From contig NZ_CP046908.1 of the NCBI RefSeq assembly GCF_009789575.1, positions 2,831,001 through 2,895,000 on the forward strand: a DNA stretch of 64,000 nucleotides. Direction: 5' to 3'. Positions 1 through 11,021 of the stretch are shown one piece after another. The notes under the pieces are model-generated. The model had not been told where the DNA came from. It made no database searches and was given only the letters and a program-made list of their open reading frames with translations. The number at the start of each line of letters is the position of its first letter. The first letter of the stretch is position 1. This stretch comes from Stappia indica (GTDB taxonomy: Bacteria > Pseudomonadota > Alphaproteobacteria > Rhizobiales > Stappiaceae). Position numbers and translations under genes: made by a program.

Positions 1-170
1 TCGATATACTGCGCCATCATCGGGGTCATGGCGGAAAGGTCAGGTGCAGGCGCCGTAGCGCCGGCGTTGTCCGGCAAGGGAGCTGTTGCGCCGGCGTTGT
101 CCGGCGCGGGGGCGTCCCCGCCCTCGCGAAGCTGCGCTGTACTGTGGGAGATCTGCATGTCGTCGGCCAT
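1..170 (-). CDS. mutS: DNA mismatch repair protein MutS, N-terminal fragment (cut by window edge)
   Basis: Only the first codons are in the window. Read on the minus strand from ATG at 170 (or ATG at 158, same frame), the protein reaches TPMMAQYIE at positions 30-1, the conserved start of the MutS mismatch-binding domain I. MutS recognises mismatches and recruits MutL. About 45 residues precede this motif, longer than usual, and they contain two copies of a ten-residue Ala/Pro-rich repeat (DNAGATAPxP). The gene is divergent from maeB, a gene order known in Rhizobiales. Identification rests on the TPMMAQY motif and the neighbourhood; start 170 is preferred because it keeps the frame open furthest upstream with an ATG. 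Confidence 0.8.
   Translation of the reverse strand, partial: MADDMQISHSTAQLREGGDAPAPDNAGATAPLPDNAGATAPAPDLSAMTPMMAQYI
42..101. repeat. 30-bp tandem repeat (2 copies) inside mutS 5' end
   Basis: Two head-to-tail 30-bp units (42-71 and 72-101) share most bases, including an 18-bp identical core. They encode DNAGATAPAP and DNAGATAPLP on the minus strand, a flexible low-complexity leader before the MutS domain I. This explains the repeated GC-rich block seen at the left end. Confidence 0.75.
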
Positions 171-341
171 GCGGCAGACCCTAATGCGGCGGCGTCCGGG
201 ACGGAAGAGCCTGCACGTCCCCCGCCGCAGGTCCTCCCCGCTTTGTTGACCCCGGCCGCCAACTCGGCTTGAGCCTTGAATCCTCCGGGGATATGGTCTG
301 CGTCCGCCGCCGTGACGGCGCAATGATCTGGAGGAAACCGC

Positions 342-2624
<2,283 letters not shown>

Positions 2625-2638
2625 GCGGGGTCGACGCC

Positions 2639-3327
2639 ATGAGCACGCGCGGCCTCGTCAAGATCTGCGGTCTGTCGACCGAAGAGACGCTCGACGCCGC
2701 GCTTGCAGCCGGGGCCGACATGATCGGCCTCGTCTTCTTCGAAAAGAGCCCGCGCAACGTGTCGATGGAAGTCGCATCCGCCCTTGCAGCCCGCGCCCGC
2801 GGGCGGGCGGAGATCGTGGCGCTGACGGTCGATGCGGACGACGCGCTGCTGAACGCCGTCGTTGCGTCCGTGCGGCCCGACTGGCTGCAGCTCCACGGCC
2901 ACGAGAGCCCGGCGCGCTGCGCGGAGCTGAAAGCGCGGCACGGCATCAGGATCATGAAGGCGCTGGGCATCTCGGCGGCTGAAGACATTGCCACTGCTGC
3001 GCCCTATGTCGCCCATGTCGACCGGCTGCTCTTCGATGCCAAGCCCCCGAAGGGCGCGGTGCTGCCGGGCGGCAACGGCGTCAGCTTCGACTGGCGCCTG
3101 CTCAAGGGCCTTGACCTCGGCGTTCCGCTCATGCTTTCCGGTGGGCTGGATGCCGCGACGGTCGGCGAGGCGGTCCGCATCGGTGGGATCCGCGACGTCG
3201 ACGTCTCCTCGGGCGTGGAGCGCGCGCGGGGCGTCAAGGACACGGAACTCATCAGGGCGTTCGTCGCGGCTGCACGCCGGGCGGTGCCGGGAGCGGCGTC
3301 TGACGCCGCCGAACAGGGACGCAGCGC

Positions 3328-3331
<4 letters not shown>
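2639..3331 (+). CDS. trpF: Phosphoribosylanthranilate isomerase TrpF
   Basis: Catalyses the isomerisation of N-(5-phosphoribosyl)anthranilate in tryptophan synthesis. It is a single (beta/alpha)8 barrel of about 230 residues. Visible family motifs are VKICGL near the N-terminus with the catalytic Cys, LQLHG, LLFDAK, the phosphate-binding LSGGL and the DVSSGVE signature. I chose ATG 2639, which puts KICG at the usual distance from the start; a GTG at 2621 overlapping the maeB stop is the alternative. The stop overlaps the trpB start (ATGA at 3328-3331), so the two are translationally coupled. Confidence 0.94.
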
Positions 3332-4542
<1,211 letters not shown>

Positions 4543-4569
4543 GCCGCCTTATTTCGGCTCGACCTTCGA

Positions 4570-4606
4570 AAAAAGGCCCCGGCGAGGAGATCGCCGGGGC
4601 CTTTTG
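4570..4606. terminator. Rho-independent terminator between trpB and the XRE-cupin gene
   Basis: A 13-bp GC-rich stem (AGGCCCCGGCGA type arms at about 4573-4585 and 4591-4603) with a short GGAGA loop is flanked by an A-run on the left and a T-run on the right. It can therefore terminate transcription from both sides. It separates convergent genes, trpB (+) and the regulator ending at 4631 (-). Confidence 0.9.
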
Positions 4607-4630
4607 CATGTTCGCTGCCGGAGGGGCTGC

Positions 4631-5209
4631 TCAGGGGCCGCTGACGGCGATCAGCACGCAGGTGTTTTCCTCCAGCCGCCGCACCTGGTGGCGCAGCGGG
4701 CCGGGAAACTGCACCGAGTCTCCCTTGCCCAGAACGATGTTCTCCTCCGGGAAGGAGATCTCCACCCGCCCCTCGACGACGAACAGCAGCTCCTCGCCCC
4801 GGTGCTCGGCCTCGGGCTCCTCGCGCAGCTCGTCCGGCGGATACATCAGGAACACTTCCAGCCCCGAGCTGCCATGGCCCTGGGTCAGCAGCCGCATGTG
4901 ATAGCTGTCGTCGCGGGCGGTCAGCTCGCCGCGCGCATCGGCGCGGGTGACGAAGACCAGCTTGTGCTCCTCCGCCGCGCCGAACAGCTGGGCGACGGAC
5001 ACTTCCAGCGCTGTCGCGATGCGCAGGATGATGGCGATCGACGGCACCTTGATGCCGCGCTCGACCCGCGACAGGTAGCCCTTGTCGAGCGTCGCATCGA
5101 GCGCCAGCTGCGACAGCGACAGGTTCTTCTCCTGCCGCAATGTCCTGATCGCCCTGCCGAGACCGATCCCGGTCGGCAGGGTCAGCTTTTCCGCCGCATC
5201 GCGTGCCAT
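4631..5209 (-). CDS. XRE-family HTH regulator with C-terminal cupin sensor
   Basis: 192 residues. The N-terminal half holds a lambda-repressor-type helix-turn-helix (LSLSQLALDATLDKGYLSRVERG, then PSIAIILRIATALEV, about residues 28-75). The C-terminal half is a cupin_2 barrel (HRGEELLFVVEGRVEI, GDSVQFPGPLRHQVRR). This architecture is typical of local regulators of amine or organic-acid catabolic operons, such as PuuR-like proteins. It is divergent from the TRAP/RidA/MOSC operon, and the 301-bp gap holds two similar palindromes and a promoter overlapping the nearer one, so autoregulation plus control of the transporter operon is likely. The ligand is unknown; by context it is the TRAP substrate. 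Confidence 0.88.
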   Translation of the reverse strand: MARDAAEKLTLPTGIGLGRAIRTLRQEKNLSLSQLALDATLDKGYLSRVERGIKVPSIAIILRIATALEVSVAQLFGAAEEHKLVFVTRADARGELTARDDSYHMRLLTQGHGSSGLEVFLMYPPDELREEPEAEHRGEELLFVVEGRVEISFPEENIVLGKGDSVQFPGPLRHQVRRLEENTCVLIAVSGP

Positions 5210-5343
5210 CTAAAGCGTCATCCTCTCCTGCCGGGCGGCGCCGCCTCCTCGCGGGGGCTGTCCCGGCCCGGCCAATATACCGGCGCCCGGCCGGAAAAAC
5301 AGACGCTGCGGTTTTCGCGGCAGGCCGGGCAAAATCACGAGCC

Positions 5344-5359
5344 TTGTCCTATAGGCAAC
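5344..5359. promoter_or_regulatory. Operator 1 (TTGTCCTATAGGCAAC), likely XRE-cupin site
   Basis: Imperfect palindrome built from the half-site TTGCCTA, matching a second copy at 5461. It covers the -10 region of a plausible minus-strand promoter, which suggests autorepression of the regulator gene. Seen directly as two matching sites in one divergent intergenic gap; binding is inferred. Confidence 0.6.
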
Positions 5360-5376
5360 GATGTTCGGGGCGTCCA
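5348..5376 (-). promoter_or_regulatory. Putative promoter of the XRE-cupin gene
   Basis: On the minus strand a TGGACG -35 box (5376-5371) is separated by exactly 17 bp from a TATAGG -10 box (5353-5348). The -10 lies inside operator 1. An 8-bp-stem hairpin (5368-5387) overlaps the -35 region. Moderate matches to sigma-70 consensus only. Confidence 0.4.
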
Positions 5377-5460
5377 GAGGGACGCCCTCGGTAAATCTGG
5401 CATAACCCTTGCTCATATTGCCGCACAGGCCGCGAAAACGCCCGGCGGCCGATTTTCTGG

Positions 5461-5475
5461 TTGCCTATTAGGCAA
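5461..5475. promoter_or_regulatory. Operator 2 (TTGCCTATTAGGCAA), likely XRE-cupin site
   Basis: Near-perfect 15-bp palindrome, TTGCCTA-T-TAGGCAA, 36 bp upstream of the TRAP dctP start. Its centre lies about 117 bp from operator 1, close to 11 helical turns, so DNA looping between the two sites is possible. It overlaps a candidate -35 (TTGCCT, 5461-5466) that is 16 bp from TACAAA (5483-5488). Confidence 0.65.
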
Positions 5476-5510
5476 CGTTGTCTACAAATCGGGCATGCAG
5501 GGGACGACAC

Positions 5511-6563
5511 ATGAAGATCACTGGACTTCTGCGTGGAGCCGCGATCGCGCTTTTGGCGACGACCGCATTCGGGACCGTGGCAAAGGCCGAGGACGCCAAG
5601 GTCAAATGGAAGATGGCAGGCACCTTCTCCAGTTCGCTGCCGCAGCTCGGCACGCTCGGCAAGCGGCTGGAAGCACAGATCGCCAAGGTCTCCGGCGGCA
5701 GCATCGAGATCCGCTTCTTCGAACCCAGCGCCCTGGTGCCGCCGCTCGAGACCTTCGATGCCGTCTCCGTCGGCGCCATCGACGCGGCCTTCTCCACCCC
5801 CGGCTTCTGGGGCGGCAAGGTGCCCGCGCTCCAGGTCTTCGCGGCCCTGCCCTTCGGCCCGTCCTCGCCCGAATACATGGCCTGGTTCTATTTCGGCGGC
5901 GGCAAGGAGATCTTCGACGAGATCTACGCCAAGCACGGCATCAAGTCGGTGATGTGCGGCATGCTGGCGCCCGAGGGTTCCGGCTGGTTCCGCAACGAGA
6001 TCAAGAGCGTGGACGAACTCGCCGGCCTCAAGCTGCGCTTCTTCGGCCTCGGCGCCAAGGCGCTGGAGAAGTTCGGCGTCTCGGCCCAGCTGCTGGCGGC
6101 GCCCGACGTCTATCCGGCGCTGGAGCGCGGCGTCATCGACGGCCTGGAATTCGTGCAGCCGGCCATCGACCTCAACATGGGCTTCTGGCAGATCGCCAAG
6201 CACTACTACTTCCCCGGCTGGCACCAGCAGTCGACCTTCTTCGACCTGATGATCAACAAGGACCGCTGGGACGCCTTGAGCGAGACCCAGCAGGCCCAGA
6301 TCGAGGCCGTCTGCGGCGACAACGTGCGCTACGGCATCGCCGAGGGCGAGGCGATCCAGCTGCCGGCGCTCAAGGAGCTGCAGGAAAAGGGCGTGCAGCT
6401 GCACCGCTGGTCGGACGAGGACCTGGCCAAGCTCAAGGCGGCGGCCGACGAGGTCATCGCCGAGCAGGTCGCGGCCGATCCGGACTTCAAGCGGGCTTAC
6501 GAGAGCTTTGCCGGCTTCCGGGCGGACTACGCCACCTGGAAGGACCTGGGATACCTCAAGTAA
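5511..6563 (+). CDS. TRAP transporter solute-binding protein (DctP family)
   Basis: Periplasmic binding protein of a tripartite ATP-independent transporter. 350 residues with a Sec signal peptide (MKITGLLRGAAIALLAT... cleaved near VAKAED). The body matches DctP/TakP-like proteins: WKMAGTFSSSLPQLG at the start, a conserved Arg-containing KLRFFGLG segment around residue 165, and ALERGVIDGLEFVQP. The TakP-like features suggest a keto- or hydroxy-acid substrate, but the true ligand cannot be read from sequence. Start ATG 5511 is preferred because it gives the signal peptide and follows a GGGGA site; an upstream TTG would only add a charged tail. First gene of the operon dctPQM-ridA-MOSC-reductase. 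Confidence 0.9.
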   Translation: MKITGLLRGAAIALLATTAFGTVAKAEDAKVKWKMAGTFSSSLPQLGTLGKRLEAQIAKVSGGSIEIRFFEPSALVPPLETFDAVSVGAIDAAFSTPGFWGGKVPALQVFAALPFGPSSPEYMAWFYFGGGKEIFDEIYAKHGIKSVMCGMLAPEGSGWFRNEIKSVDELAGLKLRFFGLGAKALEKFGVSAQLLAAPDVYPALERGVIDGLEFVQPAIDLNMGFWQIAKHYYFPGWHQQSTFFDLMINKDRWDALSETQQAQIEAVCGDNVRYGIAEGEAIQLPALKELQEKGVQLHRWSDEDLAKLKAAADEVIAEQVAADPDFKRAYESFAGFRADYATWKDLGYLK

Positions 6564-6566
6564 GCC

Positions 6567-7118
6567 ATGACCCTCCTTCTGGCTTCGGCCCAAATCCTGA
6601 AGGCGTTCGCGCGGCGGTTGGGACAGGCGGCGGCGTGGTTCGTCGTCCTCCTGATCCTGACCGTCGTCGTGGATGTGATCACGCGCCGCTTCGTGGTGCT
6701 CGGCTCGACCAAGCTGCAAGACCTGGAGTGGCATTTCCATGCCGCTCTGTTCCTCTTCTCCCTCGGCTATGCCTATGTCGAGGGAGAGCATGTGCGCATC
6801 GACGTGCTGCAGACCCGCTTCGGCGAGACGACCGTCGCGGTGGTCGAGCTGCTCGGCGCGCTGCTCTTCGTCGTGCCGTTCTGCGTGATCGTCCTCCATT
6901 ACGGCTGGACTTTCGTGGAGCGCTCCTACCTGCTCGGCGAAGCCTCGGCCTCGCAGACGGGCCTTTCCCATCGCTGGATCATCAAGTCGGCCCTGCTCGT
7001 CGGGTTCGCCGCGCTGCTGTCGGCAGCGCTTGGCGTCATCGTAGAGCAGATCGCCCGGCTGATGGGGGCCGCGCCCCCGCCGGCACCTTCCTCCCGGCAC
7101 GAGGAGGTGGGCCTGTGA
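6567..7118 (+). CDS. TRAP transporter small permease (DctQ)
   Basis: 183-residue inner-membrane subunit with four predicted hydrophobic segments (around 20-42, 55-70, 95-115 and 140-165). It shows the family's weak signature around LQDLEWHFHAALFLFSLGYAYVEGEHVRIDVL. It bridges the binding protein and the large permease. It starts 3 bp after dctP stops and its stop overlaps the dctM start, so it is part of one transcript. Confidence 0.9.
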   Translation: MTLLLASAQILKAFARRLGQAAAWFVVLLILTVVVDVITRRFVVLGSTKLQDLEWHFHAALFLFSLGYAYVEGEHVRIDVLQTRFGETTVAVVELLGALLFVVPFCVIVLHYGWTFVERSYLLGEASASQTGLSHRWIIKSALLVGFAALLSAALGVIVEQIARLMGAAPPPAPSSRHEEVGL

Positions 7119-8479
7119 GCACGTTCGAAGTCGTGTTGCCGCTGACCATGCTCGGCGGCCTGGTGCTGATCCTGTTCTCCGGCTTTCCGGTCGCCTTCTG
7201 CCTTGCCGGCGTCGGTCTTGCCTTCGCCGCCCTCGGCGGTGCGCTCGACATGTTCTACCCCATGCAGCTGTTCCTCATCGTCAGCCGCATCTGGGGGTCG
7301 ATCGCGGAGAACCTCGTCCTCGTCGCCATCCCCATGTTCATCTTCATGGGGATCATGCTGGAAAAGAGCGGCGTCGCCCGCCACCTGCTGGAGATCCTCT
7401 CGGTGCTGATGCGCCGGGTGCCCGGCGGGCTGGCGCTCGCGGTCGTGCTGATGGGCACCATCATGGCGGCGACGACCGGCATCGTCGGCGCCTCGGTGGT
7501 GATGCTGGCCATGCTCGCCCTGCCGGTGATGGTCGACCGGGGCTACGACAAGGGCATGACCTCCGGCGTCATCGCCGCCTCCGGCACGCTCGGCATCCTC
7601 ATCCCGCCCTCGATCATGCTGGTGGTGATGGGCGACATGCTGGCGATCCCGGTCGGCGATCTCTTCGCCGGCGCGGTCGTTCCCGGCCTGCTGTTGTCCG
7701 GCCTCTACCTGGTCTTCATCGTCGTCATGGCGCTGATCCGGCCGGACCGCATGCCGCGGATGGCAAAGCCGGGGGACGAGGCCGCCGGCGACATCTGGAT
7801 GCTGGTGCTCAAGGGCTTCGTGCCGCCCACCCTGCTGGTGGTCTTCGTGCTCGGCTCCATCGTCGGCGGTCTTGCCACCCCGACGGAGGCCGCCGGCATC
7901 GGCGCCTTCGGGGCAACGCTGCTTGCCCTGTTCAACGGCCGGCTGAGCCTCGCCCTCCTGCGCGAGGTGGCGCGGGGCACGGCGCTCACCAATGCGATGA
8001 TCTTCGGCATCTTCTGCGGTGCGACGCTGTTTTCCTACGTCTTCCGCGAGCTCGGCGGCGACGACGCCATCATCCATGTGATCGACCTGCTCGACCTGCA
8101 TGACTGGACGCTCGTCGTCCTGCTGATGGCGATCATCTTCCTGCTCGGCTTCTTCTTCGACTGGCTGGAGATCACTCTGATCATCCTGCCCGTCTTCCGG
8201 CCCATCGTCATGTCGCTCGACCTCGGCGACACGGTGCCCTCCGACCAGCTGCTGCTGTGGTTCGCGGTCGTCGTCGCGGTCAACCTGCAGACCTCCTACC
8301 TCACCCCTCCCTTCGGGCCGGCGCTGTTCTACTTGCGGCAGGCAGGCCACGCCCATCTCACCCTGGGAGACATCTACAAGGGGGTGATCCCCTTCACGCT
8401 GCTCCAGCTCACCGGCCTCGGGCTTTGCCTGCTGTTCCCGGCGCTGGTTCTCTGGCTGCCCGGCGCCCTCGGTTACTGA
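7115..8479 (+). CDS. TRAP transporter large permease (DctM)
   Basis: 454-residue permease with about 11-12 membrane segments; it forms the Na+-driven elevator-type transport domain of the DctM family. Recognisable blocks are LVLVAIPMFIFMGIMLEKSG, the TTGIVGASVVMLAMLALP helix-loop-helix, and the C-terminal TSYLTPPFGPALFY motif. It starts with GTG 7115 overlapping the dctQ stop (GTGA) after a GAGGAGG site. A much longer open frame upstream in the same phase is antisense shadow of the regulator and frame-shifted dctPQ, not part of the protein. Confidence 0.93.
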   Translation: MSTFEVVLPLTMLGGLVLILFSGFPVAFCLAGVGLAFAALGGALDMFYPMQLFLIVSRIWGSIAENLVLVAIPMFIFMGIMLEKSGVARHLLEILSVLMRRVPGGLALAVVLMGTIMAATTGIVGASVVMLAMLALPVMVDRGYDKGMTSGVIAASGTLGILIPPSIMLVVMGDMLAIPVGDLFAGAVVPGLLLSGLYLVFIVVMALIRPDRMPRMAKPGDEAAGDIWMLVLKGFVPPTLLVVFVLGSIVGGLATPTEAAGIGAFGATLLALFNGRLSLALLREVARGTALTNAMIFGIFCGATLFSYVFRELGGDDAIIHVIDLLDLHDWTLVVLLMAIIFLLGFFFDWLEITLIILPVFRPIVMSLDLGDTVPSDQLLLWFAVVVAVNLQTSYLTPPFGPALFYLRQAGHAHLTLGDIYKGVIPFTLLQLTGLGLCLLFPALVLWLPGALGY

Positions 8480-8517
8480 AGCAAGCGCCGGGCCCCGTCC
8501 AACCCGAAAGGAAACGC

Positions 8518-8901
8518 ATGTCCCGTACTGTCATCGCCCCGCCCTCCGTCACCGTTCCCGGCGTGCCGCTGTCGCCGGCCGTCGCCTATGGCGATCTCGT
8601 CTTCGTCTCCGGCCAGCTGCCCATCGACCCGGCGACCGGCCAGCTGGTGGAGGGCGTCGAGGCGCAGACGCAGGCCTCGCTCGACAACCTCAAGACCGTG
8701 CTGGAAGCCGCCGGCGCCTCGCTCGCCTCGGTGCTCAAGACGACGGTGTTCCTGAAGAACATGGACGATTTCGCCGCCATGAACGGCGTCTACGCCAAGG
8801 CCTTCCCGAGCGAGCCGCCCGCCCGTTCGGCGATCGAGGTCGCGCGCCTGCCCAAGGATGCGCTGGTCGAGATCGAAGCCGTCGCCGTCCGGGTGAAGTG
8901 A
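8518..8901 (+). CDS. RidA/YjgF/YER057c family enamine/imine deaminase
   Basis: 127 residues, the usual RidA length. Family motifs are PLSPAVAYGDLVFVSGQLPIDPATG, QASLDNLKTVLEAAG, TTVFLKNMDDFAAMN and the C-terminal PARSAIEVARLPKDALVEIEAVA with the conserved Arg that binds the carboxylate. RidA proteins hydrolyse reactive enamine/imine intermediates made by PLP or amino-acid-oxidising enzymes. Its place in a transporter operon suggests that the imported compound is nitrogenous or gives an imine during breakdown. ATG at 8518 has an AAAGGAAA site. Confidence 0.92.
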   Translation: MSRTVIAPPSVTVPGVPLSPAVAYGDLVFVSGQLPIDPATGQLVEGVEAQTQASLDNLKTVLEAAGASLASVLKTTVFLKNMDDFAAMNGVYAKAFPSEPPARSAIEVARLPKDALVEIEAVAVRVK

Positions 8902-8909
8902 GGTCCGTC

Positions 8910-9476
8910 ATGGCAAGCGAAGCACCCGAAATGATGGAAGCCTTCAGCCACCCGGCCGCGATCGATGCGCTGGGCCGGCAGGGCGGCGTCACCGGCTGGA
9001 CCGGCGAGCTGCTGCACATCCACATCGCGCCGGAAGCCAGCTTCGAGATGGAGGAGCTGGACGAGGCGGTCTGCGTTGCCGGCCGCGGCATCGAGGGCGA
9101 CCGCTACTTCCTCGGCACCGGCACCTATTCCGCCCGTCCCGACGTGCGCGAGGTGACCTTGATCGAGCAGGAGGCGCTGGACGCGCTCGCCCGCAACGAT
9201 CCCCCGCTCCAGTCCGGCCCCGTGGTGCTGGAGCCGGTCGATCACCGGCGCAATCTCACGGTGCGCGGCGTGCCGCTCAACCATCTGGTCGGCCGGCGCT
9301 TTCGCGTCGGCGAGGTGATCCTGCGCGGCGGCCGGCTCAACTTCCCGTGCAAGTATCTGGAGACGCTGCTGGGCATGGAGGTCTTCCTGCCGCTCTACAA
9401 CCGCTCCGGCCTCAATTGCGGCATCGAGAAGGGCGGCACCATCCGCCCCGGCGACACCATCGAGATGCTGGACTGA
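8910..9476 (+). CDS. MOSC domain-containing protein
   Basis: 188 residues. The single MOSC domain is seen in GRGIEGDRYF (about 57-66), VTLIEQEALD, HRRNLTVRGVPLNHLVG and the conserved Cys in SGLNCGIEKGG (about 171), the residue that ligands or receives molybdenum/sulfur in MOSC proteins. It lacks the beta-barrel MOSC_N domain and the 2Fe-2S domain found in YcbX. Four bases after its stop comes a flavin/2Fe-2S reductase, suggesting that the two work as a split electron-transfer pair. Exact substrate unknown. Confidence 0.85.
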   Translation: MASEAPEMMEAFSHPAAIDALGRQGGVTGWTGELLHIHIAPEASFEMEELDEAVCVAGRGIEGDRYFLGTGTYSARPDVREVTLIEQEALDALARNDPPLQSGPVVLEPVDHRRNLTVRGVPLNHLVGRRFRVGEVILRGGRLNFPCKYLETLLGMEVFLPLYNRSGLNCGIEKGGTIRPGDTIEMLD

Positions 9477-9479
9477 GCC

Positions 9480-10442
9480 ATGGTCGCGAGGCTCGTCATG
9501 AAGCTCAAGGTCGCGGAGCTGCGCCGGGAAGCGGGCGATGTCCTCGCGATCCGCCTGGAACATCCGCGCCGGCCGCAATTGCCGGCGTGGACCGCCGGGG
9601 CGCATGTCGATGTGCATGTGCCCGGGCTCGGCGTGCGGCACTATTCGCTCTGGGGCGACCCGGACGACCGCAGCCACTACCTCATCGCCGTGCGGCGGGA
9701 GGAGGCCGGGCGCGGCGGCTCCGCCTGGCTGCACGCGGCGCTGGCGCCGGACGCGCTGCTGACGGTCGCCGCCCCGCGCAACCATTTCGAGCTGCCGGAG
9801 GCGCCCCGCCGCACGCTGCTCGTTGCCGGCGGCATCGGCGTCACGCCGCTCTTGGCGATGGCGCGCCGGCTTGCCCACCAAACCGCCCATCAGAACGCCG
9901 ACTTCGCCTTCCATTATTGCGCAAGGTCGCGCGCCGCCGCCCCGCTGCTGGACGAGGTCGCGGCCGTTTGCGGTTCCCGTCTCGTCACCTGGTTCCCGGA
10001 GGAGGGGCGCCGGTTCGATGCGTCCACTGTGCTCGCGGCCGAGCCTGCCGAGGCCGACGTCCTCGTCTGCGGGCCGCCGCGCCTTGCCGAGGCCGTCGAG
10101 GCGGCGGTGGCGGCGCGCGGCTGGCCGACCGAGTGTTTCCATACCGAGCGGTTCGCGGCGCTCGATCCCGGTGATTTCGTGCCCGAGCCCTTCGAGGCGG
10201 TGATCGCCTCCACCGGCGCGGTCCTTTCCGTCCCGGCGGAGCGCAGCCTCGTTGCCGTGCTGGCGGAAGGCGGCATCGCGCTGCCGACCTCGTGCGAATC
10301 CGGCGTCTGCGGCTCGTGCGAATGCGGCTATCTGCAAGGCGAGGTCGTCCACCGCGACGTGGTGCTGGACCCCAGGCGCCAGAAGACACGGCTGATGCCC
10401 TGCGTTTCCCGCGGCCGCGGCCGCATCGTCCTCGATCTGTAG
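9480..10442 (+). CDS. Ferredoxin reductase-type oxidoreductase with C-terminal 2Fe-2S domain (PDR/VanB family)
   Basis: 320 residues with three domains in order. A flavin-binding barrel (HYSLWGDP, about 57-64) comes first. An NAD(P)H-binding domain follows (VAGGIGVTPLLAMARRL about 117-133, LVCGPPRLAEAV about 195). A plant-type ferredoxin ends the protein, with Cys spaced C-x4-C-x2-C (CESGVCGSC, about 270) and a final MPC. Such proteins pass electrons from NAD(P)H to a Rieske oxygenase, but no oxygenase gene lies nearby; the MOSC gene directly upstream is the likelier partner. Start ATG 9480 or the in-frame ATG 9498. Confidence 0.88.
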   Translation: MVARLVMKLKVAELRREAGDVLAIRLEHPRRPQLPAWTAGAHVDVHVPGLGVRHYSLWGDPDDRSHYLIAVRREEAGRGGSAWLHAALAPDALLTVAAPRNHFELPEAPRRTLLVAGGIGVTPLLAMARRLAHQTAHQNADFAFHYCARSRAAAPLLDEVAAVCGSRLVTWFPEEGRRFDASTVLAAEPAEADVLVCGPPRLAEAVEAAVAARGWPTECFHTERFAALDPGDFVPEPFEAVIASTGAVLSVPAERSLVAVLAEGGIALPTSCESGVCGSCECGYLQGEVVHRDVVLDPRRQKTRLMPCVSRGRGRIVLDL

Positions 10443-10881
10443 GAGGGCGGCCCGCGCGGAACAATGAGGAGCTTGCGGTCTGTTTCGACGCATCGGCCAG
10501 CGGCGCTGAGCTGGCTGGTCTGTCTCCTGCCAGCGATGGCTGGGCGAAGCAGATGGCAGCAGCAAATTTGCGGCCTCCTTGCGGTCCCTGCGGGTCTCTG
10601 CCGGCCTTCCGTCTGCGGGCAACCGGAGCCGATGGACGGCGGCAGACCGACAGCCTGCCGGCTCACGGCCTCTTTGGGCCTCAGCCGGCCGTTCAGCCCG
10701 GCCGCGGGAGCCCGCCTGCCGGCCTTGCCGCTGCCTGCGCGCCGTGGCGGCGTGCCGCCGGTTATCCCGTGCGGCGGGAGGGGCCAATTCGCTGGTTGAT
10801 GCGGCTGGCGCGATCCTGTAAGAACGCTTCGCATCCCCGGTGTCGAACAGGCACCGCGTCCGCGGGCCCACCCCGCCGGAA
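10443..10881. other. Non-coding gap between the reductase gene and tRNA-Arg
   Basis: About 440 bp of GC-rich sequence with no convincing gene: the open frames on both strands are rich in Arg, Ala and Pro and show no family motifs or ribosome sites. It is dense in short GC palindromes. The only functional signal I see is a weak promoter for the tRNA near its right end. Confidence 0.5.
10796..10824 (+). promoter_or_regulatory. Putative tRNA-Arg promoter
   Basis: TTGATG (10796-10801) and TAAGAA (10819-10824) are separated by exactly 17 bp, ending about 57 bp before the mature tRNA 5' end. Spacing is ideal; the -10 match is weak. Confidence 0.35.
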
Positions 10882-10958
<77 letters not shown>

Positions 10959-11021
10959 AATTCCTCTTAAATTTCATACGATTGCACGGGGAGAAGTAGC
11001 GAGCCGCGCAGGTTTGACCGA

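Noticed and set aside
4604-7114. Long plus-strand frame continuing into dctM from 4604.
   Set aside because: It runs antisense to the XRE-cupin gene and out of frame through dctP and dctQ; the real dctM starts at GTG 7115.
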